A stretch of 64,000 nucleotides of DNA from Streptomyces cellulosae (GTDB taxonomy: Bacteria > Actinomycetota > Actinomycetes > Streptomycetales > Streptomycetaceae). The stretch spans positions 310,001 through 374,000 of the forward strand of contig NZ_JOEV01000002.1 of NCBI RefSeq assembly GCF_000721105.1. The letters are read 5' to 3'. The notes beneath the pieces are model-generated. The model saw only the letters and a list, made by a program, of their open reading frames with translations, was not told where the DNA came from and ran no database searches. The translations under genes and the position numbers were made by a program. Positions 50,594-58,393 of the stretch are shown piece by piece. Position 1 is the stretch's first letter. Every line of letters starts with the position of its first letter.

Positions 50594-50638
50594 GGGTAGT
50601 GCGTCCGGGGCGGGTACCCGGAGGACATGAACGAACAC
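50594..50638. promoter_or_regulatory. bidirectional SigB-type promoter sharing GGGTACCC
   Basis: The palindrome GGGTACCC at 50612-50619 gives a -10 on both strands. Rightward, GGGT (50594-50597) is 14 bases away. Leftward, GTGT (50638-50635) is 15 bases away. Both fit GNNT-N14-16-GGGTAC. The rightward copy is 9 bases from the DUF6158 ATG; the leftward copy is 44 bases from the Rv2629-like ATG. Confidence 0.6.
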
Positions 50639-50905
50639 GACGAGCGGGACATGACCATGACCGGAGTCGATGCCGGCCGGCTGGACGACCAGCAGCTCAT
50701 GAAGGAGCTGGAGACCATCCACCGCACCCGGCACGACACCCTGCTGCACGGGTCGAACGACGCCCTGCGGGCCCACAACGAGCGCATGGCGCAGCTGGAG
50801 GGCGAGTTCCTGCGCCGCAACCCGCGCCGCCCGGTCGCCGCGGGCCGCACTCGCGAAGGGGCGCGGGAACGCGTGAGCGGGGAGTCGACGACTCCCCGCT
50901 CCTGA
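50627..50905 (+). CDS. small conserved protein, DUF6158-like
   Basis: A 92-residue hydrophilic protein. The conserved part is GVDAGRLDDQQLMKELETIH then RTRHDTLLHGSNDALRAHNE and RMAQLEGEFLRRNP (helical), and the tail is Arg/Gly/Ser-rich. It matches my memory of DUF6158, a Streptomyces family of unknown function. GGAGG lies 5 bases before the ATG. The GGGTAC element is so close that the leader would be very short. A hairpin overlaps its 3' end. Confidence 0.8.
   Translation: MNEHDERDMTMTGVDAGRLDDQQLMKELETIHRTRHDTLLHGSNDALRAHNERMAQLEGEFLRRNPRRPVAAGRTREGARERVSGESTTPRS
50877..50899. terminator. terminator overlapping the DUF6158 3' end
   Basis: GCGGGGAGTCG pairs perfectly with CGACTCCCCGC around one base. 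It ends 6 bases before the DUF6158 stop and lies 20 bases past the convergent catalase stop, so it may serve both. Confidence 0.7.
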
Positions 50906-50918
50906 ACGGAACGACCGG

Positions 50919-53018
50919 TCAGCGGCGCACCGGCGGCCGGTTCCAGTGCCGGTGCGCGGCGACCGCCTCCACGAACGCCCGGGTGAACTCCTCGCTCGCG
51001 GCGCCCGGCGAGGTGTCCGTCACCACGCCCTGGTCGGCGACCACGCGGTGGAACTCGGTGGACAGGCGCAGCCCCTCCGGTTCCAGCGCCGACACGATCC
51101 CCACGCCCGAGCCGAGCGCGCCGACCGGCTTGCCGTGCCGGTAGGCGTCCCGCACGAAGCGCATCGCGTCCGGGTCGGCGGTCGTCGGCGGGGTTCCCAC
51201 CGGCCCGCCGGGCAGCAGCACGGCGTCGTACAGCACCGAGGCCACGGTCGGCAGCGCGCGGTCGACGGTGTACCGCTCGCCGTCGGAGCCCTCCACCGTG
51301 CCGTCCGTCGCCGCCAGCGCCTCCACGATCGCGCCCTCGGCGGCCAGCACCTCGCGCACGGACGCCACCTGCTCGGGATCGATGCCGTCGGTGACCAGGA
51401 CCGCGATCTGCCGGGTGCGGATCGACCCCGCACCGCGCAGCGACTCCAGGCTGAGGGCGGGAGAGGCCCCCTTGGAGGCCGTGGCCTTCTCGGCCGGCTC
51501 GGGCACCCCGATTCCGGCCGCCACCTGCGCCGCCAACTCTCCGTCGACCTTGGCCAGTTGCTCGACCGTGCGGGAGCGGACCGCCAGCGCGTCGACCTTG
51601 CCGAGCTCGAACCGGAAGGCGTCGACGATGTGTTGCCTCTCCCAGTCGGCCATACTGTTCCAGAACAGGGCGGCCTGGCTGTAGTGGTCCTGGAAGCTCG
51701 GGCTGCGCCGCCGGATCTTGTGCCCGTCCACCCGTTCCACGTGGTGCGTGAACGCGTTCCCGCCCGCACCGGCGTGGGCCGGGCAGCCGCCGCCGAGCGA
51801 GTTCGGGAAGTAGTTCGTGCCCCGGTGGATCGCGCTCTGGTGGTGGCCGTCGCGCTGGTTGGTCCGCACCGGCGCCACCGGACGGTTCACCGGCAGCTGG
51901 GAGAAGTTGGGACCGCCCAGCCGGGTCAGCTGTGTGTCCAGGTAGGAGAAGTTACGGGCCTGGAGCAGCGGGTCGTTGGTGAAGTCGATCCCGGGGACGA
52001 CGTTGGCGGTGTGGAAGGCGACCTGCTCGGTCTCCGCGAAGAAGTTCTCCGGGTTGCGGTTCAGGACCATCCGGCCGATCGGCCGCACCGGCACCTGCTC
52101 CTCCGGAATGATCTTCGTGGGGTCGAGCAGGTCGAAGTCGAAGGCGAACTCGTCCTCCTCCGGCACGAGTTGGACACCCAGCTCCCACTCCGGGTATTCA
52201 CCGGCCTCGATCGCGTTCCACAGATCACCCCGGTTGAAGTCGGGGTTGCGGCCCTGGCACTCCTGCGCCTCGTCCCACACCAGCGAGTGCGCCCCGAGCC
52301 GCGGCTTCCAGTGGAACTTCACGAACGTGCCGCGTCCCTCGGCGTTCACGAACCGGAAGGTGTGCACGCCGAAGCCCTGCATCATGCGGTAGCTGCGCGG
52401 GATCGCCCGGTCCGACATCAGCCACATGATCGCGTGCAGGGTCTCCGGCTGGAGCGACACGAAGTCCCAGAGGGTGTCGTGCGCGGAGGCGCCCGTGGGC
52501 ATGTCGTTGTCCGGCTCCGGCTTCAGGGCGTGCACGAAGTCGGGGAACTTGATGCCGTCCTGGATGAAGAAGACCGGGAAGTTGTTCCCGACCAGGTCGT
52601 AGTTGCCCTCCGAGGTGTAGAACTTGGTGGCGAATCCGCGCACGTCCCGCACGGTGTCCGCGGAGCCCTTCGGGCCCTGCACGGTCGAGAACCGCACGAA
52701 CACCGGGGTCCGCACCGACGGGTCCTGGAGGAAGGCCGCCCGGGTGAACTCCGCACACGACTCGTACGGTTCGAAGTAGCCGTAGGCGCCCGCGCCCCGC
52801 GCGTGCACCACCCGCTCCGGGATCCGCTCGTGGTCGAAGTGGGTGAGCTTCTCCCGGAAGTGGAAATCCTCCATCAGGGTCGGCCCGCGTTCGCCGACGG
52901 TCAGCGAGTCGTCGGTGTGGTCGACCTCCACACCCTGGTCGGTGGTGAGCGGCCCGGCGGCGGGGTCGTCCGCGTGGAACCTCTCACGCTGCTGCTGCTT
53001 GGGGTCGGCCTGGTCCAT
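50919..53018 (-). CDS. katE: large-subunit (clade 2, HPII/KatE-like) catalase
   Basis: A 699-residue monofunctional haem catalase. The distal His is in [17 protein letters not shown], Asn in [18 protein letters not shown] and the proximal haem Tyr in [19 protein letters not shown]. The last ~150 residues ([37 protein letters not shown]) form the DJ-1/class I amidotransferase-like domain typical of clade 2 catalases. It splits hydrogen peroxide into water and oxygen. Its ATG at 53018 shares a base with the PfpI stop (TGATG), with AGGAGG upstream. Last gene of the DUF2795-CBS-membrane-PfpI-catalase operon. Confidence 0.93.
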   Translation of the reverse strand: MDQADPKQQQRERFHADDPAAGPLTTDQGVEVDHTDDSLTVGERGPTLMEDFHFREKLTHFDHERIPERVVHARGAGAYGYFEPYESCAEFTRAAFLQDPSVRTPVFVRFSTVQGPKGSADTVRDVRGFATKFYTSEGNYDLVGNNFPVFFIQDGIKFPDFVHALKPEPDNDMPTGASAHDTLWDFVSLQPETLHAIMWLMSDRAIPRSYRMMQGFGVHTFRFVNAEGRGTFVKFHWKPRLGAHSLVWDEAQECQGRNPDFNRGDLWNAIEAGEYPEWELGVQLVPEEDEFAFDFDLLDPTKIIPEEQVPVRPIGRMVLNRNPENFFAETEQVAFHTANVVPGIDFTNDPLLQARNFSYLDTQLTRLGGPNFSQLPVNRPVAPVRTNQRDGHHQSAIHRGTNYFPNSLGGGCPAHAGAGGNAFTHHVERVDGHKIRRRSPSFQDHYSQAALFWNSMADWERQHIVDAFRFELGKVDALAVRSRTVEQLAKVDGELAAQVAAGIGVPEPAEKATASKGASPALSLESLRGAGSIRTRQIAVLVTDGIDPEQVASVREVLAAEGAIVEALAATDGTVEGSDGERYTVDRALPTVASVLYDAVLLPGGPVGTPPTTADPDAMRFVRDAYRHGKPVGALGSGVGIVSALEPEGLRLSTEFHRVVADQGVVTDTSPGAASEEFTRAFVEAVAAHRHWNRPPVRR

Positions 53019-53560
53019 CAGGCGGCCTCCTGGGCGAACACGTCGAGGAACGCCTCGCAGAACGCCTTGAGGTCGTCGGGCTTGCGGCTGGTGACCAGCT
53101 TGTTGTTGCCGTGGTCGCATATCTTGACCTGCTCGTCCACCCAGGTGCCGCCCGCGTTGCGGATGTCGGTCTGCAGGCTCGGCCACGAGGTCAGCACCCG
53201 CCCGCGGACGACGTCCGCCTCGACGAGACTCCAGGGGGCATGGCAGATGGCGGCCACCGGCCGGCCCTGCTCGAAGAAGGCCTGGATGAACGAGACGGCC
53301 TTCTCGTCCATCCGCAGGAAGTCCGGGTTGGCCACGCCGCCCGGCAGGACGAGCGCGCCGAAGGAGTCGGCCGAGGCCTCTCCCACCACCTCGTCCACGG
53401 GGAACGTGTCCGCCTTGTCGAGGTGGTTGAAGGCCTGGATCTCACCCGACTGCGTCGACACCAGCACGGGATCGTGGCCCGCGTTCTTCGCCGCCTGCCA
53501 CGGATCGGTGAGCTCGACCTGCTCGACGCCCTCGGGTGCCGTCAGAAACGCGATGCGCAT
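53018..53560 (-). CDS. DJ-1/PfpI-family protein (YhbO/YraA-like)
   Basis: A 180-residue class I amidotransferase-like protein: IAFLTAPEGVEQVELTDPWQAAKNAGHDP, ALVLPGGVANPDFLRMDEKA, and the nucleophile elbow PVAAICHAPWSLVEA with the reactive Cys. A late Asp/His region (ICDHGNNKLVTSRKPDDLKA) is also conserved. Members deglycate damaged proteins or have chaperone-like roles in oxidative stress. It is coupled to the catalase gene, whose C-terminal domain has the same fold. Confidence 0.92.
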   Translation of the reverse strand: MRIAFLTAPEGVEQVELTDPWQAAKNAGHDPVLVSTQSGEIQAFNHLDKADTFPVDEVVGEASADSFGALVLPGGVANPDFLRMDEKAVSFIQAFFEQGRPVAAICHAPWSLVEADVVRGRVLTSWPSLQTDIRNAGGTWVDEQVKICDHGNNKLVTSRKPDDLKAFCEAFLDVFAQEAA

Positions 53561-53577
53561 GGTGTTTCAACCGCCTT

Positions 53578-54302
53578 TCATGGAAAGCTTCTTGATGCGC
53601 GCGGACCTCCTGTCGCGCGGCCCGGCCGGCGGGCCCCGTCGCCTCGCGCGCCTTTCTTCCGTGCCTTCGCCGCACGCCGGCAGCGCAGCAGCTCCTCGCC
53701 GTACGGCAGGAGCACACACGCGCCGATCGCCACGCCGATGCCCGCGAGGTAGCCGGGCGACAGCGGCCGCCGGCGCGGTACCAGCCGCCAGGCGTCCGGG
53801 TCGTCCCGGCCGCCCCGCAGCAGGGACCTGACCTGGTCGGCGTGCAGACACATCAGCGAGGCCGGCGCGCCGAACGGCAGCGACTCCAGAAAGCTGTGGA
53901 TGTGCTGCTCGACGGGCTTGACCTCGCGGTCGCTGCGGACCGCCGTCCGGACGTCCCACAGCGCGGTCGCCTCGTGCACCGCGGCACCGCACAACTGCAC
54001 CGACAGAGCAGCGGGTTGACCTCGTAGCGCAGAGTCACTGCGATGGGGAAGCCCACCTCGGCCATCATCAGCGTGGGGGTCCCCCCACGCCCTTTTGGGC
54101 AGTGGGGGAGGATCAGGGACTCCTTGGTCCCCGCGGTGTCCTCGATGCGGGTGCGCCGGTGCATCGCCCAGTCGGCGAGACCGGGCACGAACCAGCCGGG
54201 CAGCAGCCCGTACAGCAAATAGCGCGTGGTGACGTCGCCGACGTCCACAGTGGTGGTGCCGGTGGCGGCGATCTCGTTGGCCTGGCCGCGGCCCAGGCTC
54301 AT
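53578..54302 (-). pseudogene. conserved membrane protein gene broken by one frameshift and an inserted palindrome
   Basis: The frame starts at ATG 54302 (MSLGRGQANEIAATGTTTVD) and encodes TRYLLYGLLPGWFVPGLADW, MHRRTRIEDTAGTKESL, then MMAEVGFPIAVTLRYEVNPLL. It leaves the family pattern near 54008, where one base seems lost (CTCTG for CTCCTG). The rest continues in another frame: QLCGAAVHEATALWDVRTAV, EQHIHSFLESLPFGAPASLM and GYLAGIGVAIGACVLLPYG. A palindromic element adds residues between TKESLI and MMAEVG. The family is a multi-helix Streptomyces membrane protein of unknown role. The ATGA overlap with the CBS gene shows it was an operon member. A sequencing error cannot be excluded for the single shift. 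Confidence 0.75.
54072..54111. repeat. GGGGTCCCCC-type palindromic element, copy 2
   Basis: CGTGGGGGTCCCCCCACGCC, then CTTTTGGGCAGTGGGGGAGG. It has the same layout as 22675-22709 and is inserted in frame into the membrane-protein gene. CGTGGGGG/CCCCCACG is itself a perfect arm pair. Confidence 0.65.
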
Positions 54303-54751
54303 AGGACGTCCAGTCCGTCGCCGCCCCGCTCCCGGTCCGGCTCGGCCCGGCTGATGTCGGCGAGCGTCGAGTCCGGGTCCTCGGCCTCGGCCACGTCGCC
54401 GAGGCTGACCATGCCGACCGGCAGCCCGTCCTCGACGACCGGCAGCCGCCGTACGGCGTGCGCCCGCATCAGGGCGACCGCGGCCGACACCGGGTCGTCG
54501 GGGGCCACCATCACCGGGTCCGGGGTGCACACGGCCTGGGCGCTCACGGTCAGCGGGTCGACGCCGTCGGCGACGGCCCGCACCGTGATGTCCCGGTCGG
54601 TGAGCACCCCGACCACCTGCTGACCGTCGGCCACCAGGACGTCACCGATGTTCTGCGCGCGCATCAGCTGCGCCGCCTCGACGAGCGAGGCGTCCGGGCG
54701 GACGGCGACCGCACCGGGTGTCATCACGTCCTTGACGAAGTCGGCCGTCAC
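54299..54751 (-). CDS. CBS-domain-pair protein
   Basis: A 150-residue protein of two CBS motifs: FVKDVMTPGAVAVRPDASLV, EAAQLMRAQNIGDVLVADGQ and VVGVLTDRDITVRAVADGVD, then VMVAPDDPVSAAVALMRAHA and RRLPVVEDGLPVGMVSLGDV. CBS pairs bind adenosine nucleotides and sense energy state. The start is GTG 54751 behind GGAGGGAGG. It overlaps the DUF2795 stop (GTGA) and the next gene (ATGA). Such stand-alone proteins are common in SigB-type stress loci of Streptomyces. Confidence 0.9.
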   Translation of the reverse strand: MTADFVKDVMTPGAVAVRPDASLVEAAQLMRAQNIGDVLVADGQQVVGVLTDRDITVRAVADGVDPLTVSAQAVCTPDPVMVAPDDPVSAAVALMRAHAVRRLPVVEDGLPVGMVSLGDVAEAEDPDSTLADISRAEPDRERGGDGLDVL

Positions 54752-55131
54752 TGGCCCTCCCTCCGGGTCAGGGCCCGCGCGAGCTCCTGGACGTTCGCGT
54801 AGCGCTCGCCGCGCGGCTGCCGTTCCAGGGCCTCGACCAGGCCGTCGGGGGCGCTCTTGCGGCGCAGGACACGCACCAGGTCCCCGGCGCTCGCGGGGAA
54901 CGAGCTGCGGCCCAGCAGCCGGGCCAGTTCCAGCCGGACCGCCTCCAGCGACGCCCCGGCGTGGCCCGGTGTCACCGGGCCACCCGCGATCTCCGGGTCG
55001 TCGTCGGCGGTCGGCTCGGGGTCGTGCCACTCCTCCGTCCGGGTGGGGTGCCCGGACCGCAGCAGACCCTGCAGTTCGTGCTTCATCTCCTCGTCGCGAT
55101 GGCGGCTCAGCCGGTCACTGCCTCGCTGCAT
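54748..55131 (-). CDS. DUF2795 protein
   Basis: A 127-residue soluble protein: a polar N-terminal half with DEEMKHELQGLLRSGHPTRT, then the DUF2795-like part ELARLLGRSSFPASAGDLVR and ALERQPRGERYANVQELARA. The helical C-terminal fold is of unknown function, often met beside stress genes. The ATG at 55131 has GGAGGGAG. A SigB-type promoter begins 35 bases upstream. It leads the operon that ends with the catalase. Confidence 0.85.
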   Translation of the reverse strand: MQRGSDRLSRHRDEEMKHELQGLLRSGHPTRTEEWHDPEPTADDDPEIAGGPVTPGHAGASLEAVRLELARLLGRSSFPASAGDLVRVLRRKSAPDGLVEALERQPRGERYANVQELARALTRREGQ

Positions 55132-55165
55132 GTTCTCCCTCCAGATCCTTCGGGGTGGGCACCGC

Positions 55166-55190
55166 GTACCCGAGGGCCGGAGACCGACAC
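55166..55190 (-). promoter_or_regulatory. SigB-type promoter of the DUF2795-to-catalase operon
   Basis: On the minus strand, GTGT, 15 bases, GGGTAC fits GNNT-N14-16-GGGTAC. The expected transcript start is about 28 bases before the DUF2795 ATG. Confidence 0.65.
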
Positions 55191-55266
55191 GGGGTTTGCA
55201 CCCCCAATGGCGGGAGACCCGATCCGGGCCCCCCGCTCAGAAGCTCACTCCTGCAGAAGGACAGCC

Positions 55267-55521
55267 ATGGCGGTGCTCGCTGTGATCATTCCGCTCCTCA
55301 TGCTCGGCGTGGTGCTGGCCCTGGGCCGGTACGAGGAGCTGCTGCTGCCGGGAGATCCCGGGGACGGCGCCGACCGACCGGAACCGGCCGTCGCCCCGTC
55401 CGCCGCGACTCCGGTCACATCAGCGGTTGCTCCCGTTGCTCGTGCCACCGCTCGTGCTGCTGCTTCGGCGGCCACTCCGGTTGTCGGACGCAAGGAAAGA
55501 GTTCAGTCCGCGTGGCCCTGA
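55267..55521 (+). CDS. small single-pass membrane protein
   Basis: An 84-residue protein. The N-terminal helix is MAVLAVIIPLLMLGVVLALG, followed by RYEELLLPGDPGDGADRPEP and an Ala/Pro/Val-rich tail. The N-terminus resembles short Streptomyces membrane proteins of unknown function. The tail is low in complexity and ends just where transposon remnants begin, so the natural C-terminus may have been replaced. The ATG follows AAGGA with 5 bases spacing. Confidence 0.6.
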   Translation: MAVLAVIIPLLMLGVVLALGRYEELLLPGDPGDGADRPEPAVAPSAATPVTSAVAPVARATARAAASAATPVVGRKERVQSAWP

Positions 55522-55579
55522 CCTGGGCACTGAACTCTTCTCCGCAGGGAAGGAAGTAGCGACCCTCGCGCGGAACAGT

Positions 55580-55960
55580 TCAGTGCGCAGACCGCGATCG
55601 CACCGGGCCGCCCATGGCACCAGCGGCTCTCGAGTCAGGCTGGGGTCCAGTGCCCTTCTCGTCCAGCCATTCCAGCCCCCACAGCGTCAATGCTCTGGCG
55701 GCGGATTCCGGAACGCGTTCGTGGAACTTCCGCCGGGCTTCGGTCACCGAAGCCGCGCTCAGTCCCTCCCAGCCTCCGGCGTAGACAGGGGAGTCGTGGG
55801 CTGGGCTGCCGGTGAGGGCTTGCCAGATCCACGCTGCGGCGTGGCGTTGCCGCTGGCGAGTAACGCCCATCCGTACTGGATGCAAGATCGAGAACAGGCT
55901 GTCATAAGGAACCTCGAGAAGTTCGGATAGCGCTCTCCGGCGAGCGGCCAGGGTTGTTGC
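55580..55960 (-). pseudogene. unrecognised gene remnant beside transposase fragments
   Basis: The frame contains a protein-like stretch: RRRALSELLEVPYDSLFSIL, HPVRMGVTRQRQRHAAAWIW, AGGWEGLSAASVTEARRKFH and TLWGLEWLDEKGTGPQP. I do not recognise the family. Codon use and residue mix look real, but no start is convincing. GGGTTGTTGCAAAG at 55951-55964, a shape seen at insertion-sequence ends, cuts it upstream. Confidence 0.4.
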
Positions 55961-55989
55961 AAAGTCTTTTGATCTTGCATGAGTGCTGG

Positions 55990-56500
55990 TCAGGCGAGTC
56001 CGAGGAGGTCCAGCGGTCGGCGGAAGCTGTCGTAGGACATCTCGCGGAGGCCGGCTGCGATGTTCACGTGGCCCGCCGCGCGGAGCTGGTTGATCGCAAA
56101 GCTGCGGAGGGTGGCCATGTTCTCCGGTCCATGGCCGGTGCGGACTTTCGAGGCGTCCTCGGTGAAGGTGGTGTCGCGGACGAAGTGGAGACGGTTCTCG
56201 ATGGTCCACTGCGAGCGCACGATCATCGCGAGACGCTCTGGGGATGGCTGGCGGCTGGTGAGGTCGGTCAGCACGTAGACAGTCTCGCGGGTGCGTTTAC
56301 CGGTCCTCATGCAAGTCCTGTGGCGGACGATCTTCGCGACCTGCGCGGCGTGCGGGAAGTCGACGCCGAGGGCGGTGACGGTCATGACCTGCACCACCCG
56401 GGTCTCCAGCCGCCCGTGGCCGTGGGAGCGGTCGTAGAACTTCGCCGTCGCCTTGTCCCAGGGCAGGGTCTTGAGCTGCGCATAGAGGAGACTGTGGCTG
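55990..56500 (-). pseudogene. ISAs1-type transposase, 3' fragment
   Basis: About 165 C-terminal residues of an ISAs1/IS4-like transposase remain. They include DRSHGHGRLETRVVQVM, VRHRTCMRTGKRTRETVYVL, SQWTIENRLHFVRDTTFTED and HGPENMATLRSFAINQLRAA. The catalytic Glu of the DDE triad is probably in WTIENRLHFVRD. The N-terminal two thirds, with the other two acidic residues, are missing. The frame runs on to 56655 through unrelated sequence. Confidence 0.75.
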
Positions 56501-56513
56501 GTACGGGGTGACG

Positions 56514-56800
56514 ACCCCTCAGGAGTGGTACTGGCAGCTTGCCCCCTACAGCGCGCGCCTCGCCTGCGCGCGAAGCTCGTCGTGACGTACACCGACGGCT
56601 CGGCCACCAGCCTCGTCACCGACAAGGACTGGCTCACCGCGGACGGGCCCACCACCTTCGACCAGGTGTACTCGGGGGAGAAGGACGACGCCCGCCGCGC
56701 CGACGAGTTGGAGGAGTGGCGCTCGGCCGGCCACCGTGCTGCTCGCGCCGGGCAGTTGCTCCGGACCGTCCCCCGGGTACCACGGCACGCTTGCCGCGGC
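56514..56800 (+). pseudogene. alpha-L-rhamnosidase-like fragment
   Basis: WYWQLAPYSARL in one frame continues as AKLVVTYTDGSATSLVTDKD and WLTADGPTTFDQVYSGEKDD in a second. This resembles the N-terminal beta-sandwich of GH78 rhamnosidases (LVVTYxDG, W, GP, Y-GE-YDAR). At least two frameshifts are needed and no catalytic domain follows. Confidence 0.5.
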
Positions 56801-56830
56801 GACTATCCCCGACGGCCATCGGCGGCTCAC

Positions 56831-56959
56831 TCGGGCCTCGTACAGGACCGCGTCGACGATCTCTCGCATCTCGTACCGGCCCTCATGACCGCTGACCGAG
56901 CGGTGCTGTCCCTTCCAGGACGTGATGACCGGCCGGATCAGCTGCCACGCCTCCAAGTC
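56831..56959 (-). pseudogene. IS5-family transposase N-terminal fragment
   Basis: DLEAWQLIRPVITSWKGQ and YEMREIVDAVLYEAR match the helical N-terminus of Streptomyces IS5-type transposases. Only about 43 codons remain, with no DDE region. Confidence 0.6.
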
Positions 56960-57259
56960 GCCTTGGCGCCAGCACCGCGCACTGCCCGGACTGTCGCAGC
57001 GGCCGACCACGCCGGCTGATCCGCGACACCGGCGCGGGAAGCTCGGAGACCGGGGTGAAGATCAGCCAAATGATGTCCCGGCCACCGTTCGCGCTGCGCC
57101 CGGTGGTCGGCCTGGTAGCTCCGACTTGCCGCTGGCTCTGGCCGGTGTCCCAGACCGTCTCATCGTCCAGGCGGTGGGTCGCGCCGAGGGCCGGGTATCA
57201 GCGCTGCCGCTGAGGTTCCTCACGACGACGGATGCGATCTATGGGCACTCGGCCATCGC
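56960..57259. other. gap after the mobile-element scar
   Basis: No supported gene. A minus-strand stretch at about 57040-57180 reads THRLDDETVWDTGQSQRQVG and could be another broken gene. I cannot name it. Confidence 0.35.
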
Positions 57260-58393
57260 TCACAGCTCCAGCACCAACCGCTCTCCTTCCGGTGCACGCG
57301 AGACGCAGGGCAACATGGCGCCGGCCGCACGGTCGCTGGCGGTGAGCCGACGGTCACGATGATCGACCTGGCCATGGGCCACCCGCACCCGGCAGGTACC
57401 GCAAAACCCCTGGCGGCAGGAGAACGGCAGGTCCGGCAGGTCCTCGTGGAGAACATCCAGGGCGGAGCGGTCGTAGGGCACCGGCAGAACCCGTCCCGTG
57501 TCGCCCAGTTGAAGTTCGAAAGGACGGCCGTCCGTGATCGGGACCGGGCCGAAACGCTCGAAGTGCAGGGCTGATGCGCGACTACCACCGAACGCGCGCC
57601 GAACGCCGTCGATCATGGGCGCGGGCCCGCAGCAGTACACCGCACCCGCCTCCGGGATCGAGCTCAGCAGTTCGGCTGCTTCGGGCACGCCGGACTCGTC
57701 GTCAGGACGGATGAAGACCCGGCCGGGGGCTGCGGCTGCGAGTTCCGCCAGCTCTGCCGCGAAGGGCATCGAGCCGCGGCTGCGGCCGGTGTGTACGAGC
57801 CTCCAGTCCAGCCCGCGTCGGGCGGCTTCCCGGGCCATCGGCAGGATCGGGGTGATTCCGATGCCGCCCGCGATGAGCAGGACGGATGCTTCGGCGGCGA
57901 AGGGGAAGGCGTTCCGGGGCGCGGTGACGGCGACCCGCACACCGTCTCCGAGGGTGTCGTGCACCTCGGCCGAACCGCCTTTGCCGTTGGCGATGCGGCG
58001 CACCGCGATGCGGTACCGGTGCCGGTCGGCAGGGTCTCCGCACAGCGAGTACTGCCGCTTGCGGCCGGAGGGCAGGTGCAGTTCGATGTGGGCGCCGGGC
58101 TGCCAGGGCGGGAGTGTTCCGCCGTCGGGTGCTGTCAGCCGCAGGGAGACGACATCCTCGGCCTCTTGCTGCTTGGTGGCGACCACCAGTTCCCGGATCG
58201 CGGGCATCTCGGTGGCCGGCGGGCGCCCAGGCGGAGTGCTGCGCCGCGCAAGGCGCGTGACCGCTTTGTCGCTGAAAGCCGCCAGCTTCTGCATGAAGGA
58301 GTCGCTGCGCGGCCTGCCGTACAGGTCCGGCGGCCGAGTGACGGATGTGCTGATGTCCATGTCCATGGGCTGCCTCGTTGGTCGCAGGCTCAT
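57260..58393 (-). CDS. flavin reductase with C-terminal 2Fe-2S ferredoxin domain
   Basis: A 377-residue oxygenase reductase-type protein. It has a flavin-binding barrel (RKRQYSLCGDPADRHRYRIA), an NAD(P)H domain (LLIAGGIGITPILPMAREAA, AVYCCGPAPMIDGVRRAF) and a plant-type ferredoxin end (SCRQGFCGTCRVRVAHGQVD, then MLPCVSRA) supplying four cysteines. It would pass electrons from NAD(P)H through flavin to the iron-sulfur cluster and an oxygenase partner. The only candidate partner in the operon is the ferritin-like protein immediately upstream. ATG 58393 overlaps that gene (ATGA); 58366 is an alternative start. Last gene of the five-gene operon. Confidence 0.9.
   Translation of the reverse strand: MSLRPTRQPMDMDISTSVTRPPDLYGRPRSDSFMQKLAAFSDKAVTRLARRSTPPGRPPATEMPAIRELVVATKQQEAEDVVSLRLTAPDGGTLPPWQPGAHIELHLPSGRKRQYSLCGDPADRHRYRIAVRRIANGKGGSAEVHDTLGDGVRVAVTAPRNAFPFAAEASVLLIAGGIGITPILPMAREAARRGLDWRLVHTGRSRGSMPFAAELAELAAAAPGRVFIRPDDESGVPEAAELLSSIPEAGAVYCCGPAPMIDGVRRAFGGSRASALHFERFGPVPITDGRPFELQLGDTGRVLPVPYDRSALDVLHEDLPDLPFSCRQGFCGTCRVRVAHGQVDHRDRRLTASDRAAGAMLPCVSRAPEGERLVLEL

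Noticed and set aside
51000..53831. 961-codon plus-strand open frame opposite the catalase gene
   Set aside because: Complement of a clearly real catalase; no recognisable motif.
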